This document shows, piece after piece, positions 63,764 through 64,000 of a stretch of DNA of 64,000 nucleotides (position 1 is its first letter; every line of letters starts with the position of its first letter). A program made the position numbers and the translations under genes. Source of the stretch: Paraburkholderia sp. GTDB lineage: Bacteria; Pseudomonadota; Gammaproteobacteria; Burkholderiales; Burkholderiaceae. The notes beneath the pieces are model-generated. The model ran no database searches and had not been told where the DNA came from. It worked only from the letters and a program-made list of their open reading frames with translations. The DNA lies in assembly GCF_028283785.1 (NCBI RefSeq), contig NZ_JAPWKB010000017.1, forward strand, positions 205,675 through 269,674. Reading direction: 5' to 3'.

Positions 63764-64000
63764 CTACGCGGATTCGCGCGATGTGCCGTGCAGCATCATC
63801 CGGTATTCGGTCGGCGTGATGCCGACTGTCGCCTTGAACTGCCGCGTGAATGCGCTGTGATCGGTGTAGCCGCACAGCGCGGCGACGTCCGTGACCTTGT
63901 CGTTCGACACTAGCAGCGCAGTGGCCGCATCGAGTCGCGTCTTCAGCAACACCTGACGCGGCGTCAGGTGAAACACCTTGTGAAAATACCGTTCGAGCTG
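63764..64000 (-). CDS. AraC-family regulator, C-terminal part (5' end off the window)
   Basis: The visible 78 residues read QLERYFHKVFHLTPRQVLLKTRLDAATALLVSN, then VTDVAALCGYTDHSAFTRQFKATVGITPTEYR. This is the second half of an AraC/XylS DNA-binding domain, with the final helix-turn-helix and the conserved PTEYR. The frame stays open through the window end, so the gene begins to the right. Confidence 0.9.
   Translation of the reverse strand, partial: QLERYFHKVFHLTPRQVLLKTRLDAATALLVSNDKVTDVAALCGYTDHSAFTRQFKATVGITPTEYRMMLHGTSRESA

Noticed and set aside
1..64000. tRNA/rRNA genes, insertion sequences, integrase or attachment sites
   Set aside because: None were recognised on either strand, so there is no sign of a genomic island border here.

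Overview
The window looks like chromosomal DNA of a Burkholderiaceae soil or plant-associated bacterium, most likely Paraburkholderia or a close relative. GC content and codon use are high-GC. There are two Burkholderia-type trimeric porins, FrcBCA-like sugar transport, a quinate/shikimate module, a cobalt nitrile hydratase cluster and a siderophore-type NRPS. No tRNA, rRNA, insertion sequence, CRISPR array or phage gene was seen.

Region 1 (1-13.8 kb, minus strand) is an NRPS operon that runs off the left edge: MbtH-like protein, type II thioesterase, SznF-like cupin protein, then a trimodular NRPS (C-A-T x3 plus thioesterase). The NRPS carries an unusual N-terminal YqcI/YcgG (GntA-like heme N-oxygenase) domain. 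A2 reads as glycine. A1 and A3 are near-duplicates with an unfamiliar code. With the two N-oxidation proteins and a Fur-box-like site upstream, this suggests a gramibactin-type diazeniumdiolate siderophore with an X-Gly-X core, where X may be graminine.

Region 2 (14.3-27.4 kb) is a guanidine system. A minus-strand operon encodes the two urea carboxylase-associated proteins (carboxyguanidine deiminase type), a urea/guanidine carboxylase, an allophanate hydrolase, and an ABC permease and ATPase. It is preceded by a guanidine-I (ykkC) riboswitch and a sigma-54-like promoter. The matching substrate-binding protein lies 3.5 kb away on the plus strand with its own riboswitch and sigma-54-like promoter. 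Between them sit a 2-oxoglutarate oxygenase, a TIM-barrel protein and a divergent winged-helix regulator with palindromic operators. These may supply or process a guanidino compound.

Region 3 (27.4-36.3 kb) holds a porin, a GlxA-like AraC regulator, a complete cobalt-type nitrile hydratase cluster (GTPase, DUF1097 protein, beta, alpha, activator, CbtB, CbtA) and an MFS transporter. Region 4 (36.3-44.8 kb) holds a frameshifted aconitase-family gene, a LysR gene, and a catabolic operon (split transketolase, 3-hydroxyisobutyrate dehydrogenase-like enzyme, MFS transporter) with a divergent LysR gene.

Region 5 (44.9-47.5 kb) is the most unusual part. Six tandem paralogous small proteins of 85-91 residues are arranged as two A-B-C triads. 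Each has a 27-residue leader ending in a double-glycine motif, and each triad has a sigma-54-like promoter. Hairpins lie between several of the genes. No exporter, immunity gene or modifying enzyme is in the window.

Region 6 (47.5-64 kb) contains RidA, a D-threonine aldolase/D-serine dehydratase-type enzyme, an FrcBCA-like sugar ABC operon with a ROK regulator, an ECF sigma/anti-sigma pair, a quinate/shikimate-to-protocatechuate module (TetR, MFS, AroE-like, QuiC fusion), a second porin, small envelope or unknown proteins, a GIY-YIG-like protein and the 3' part of an AraC gene.
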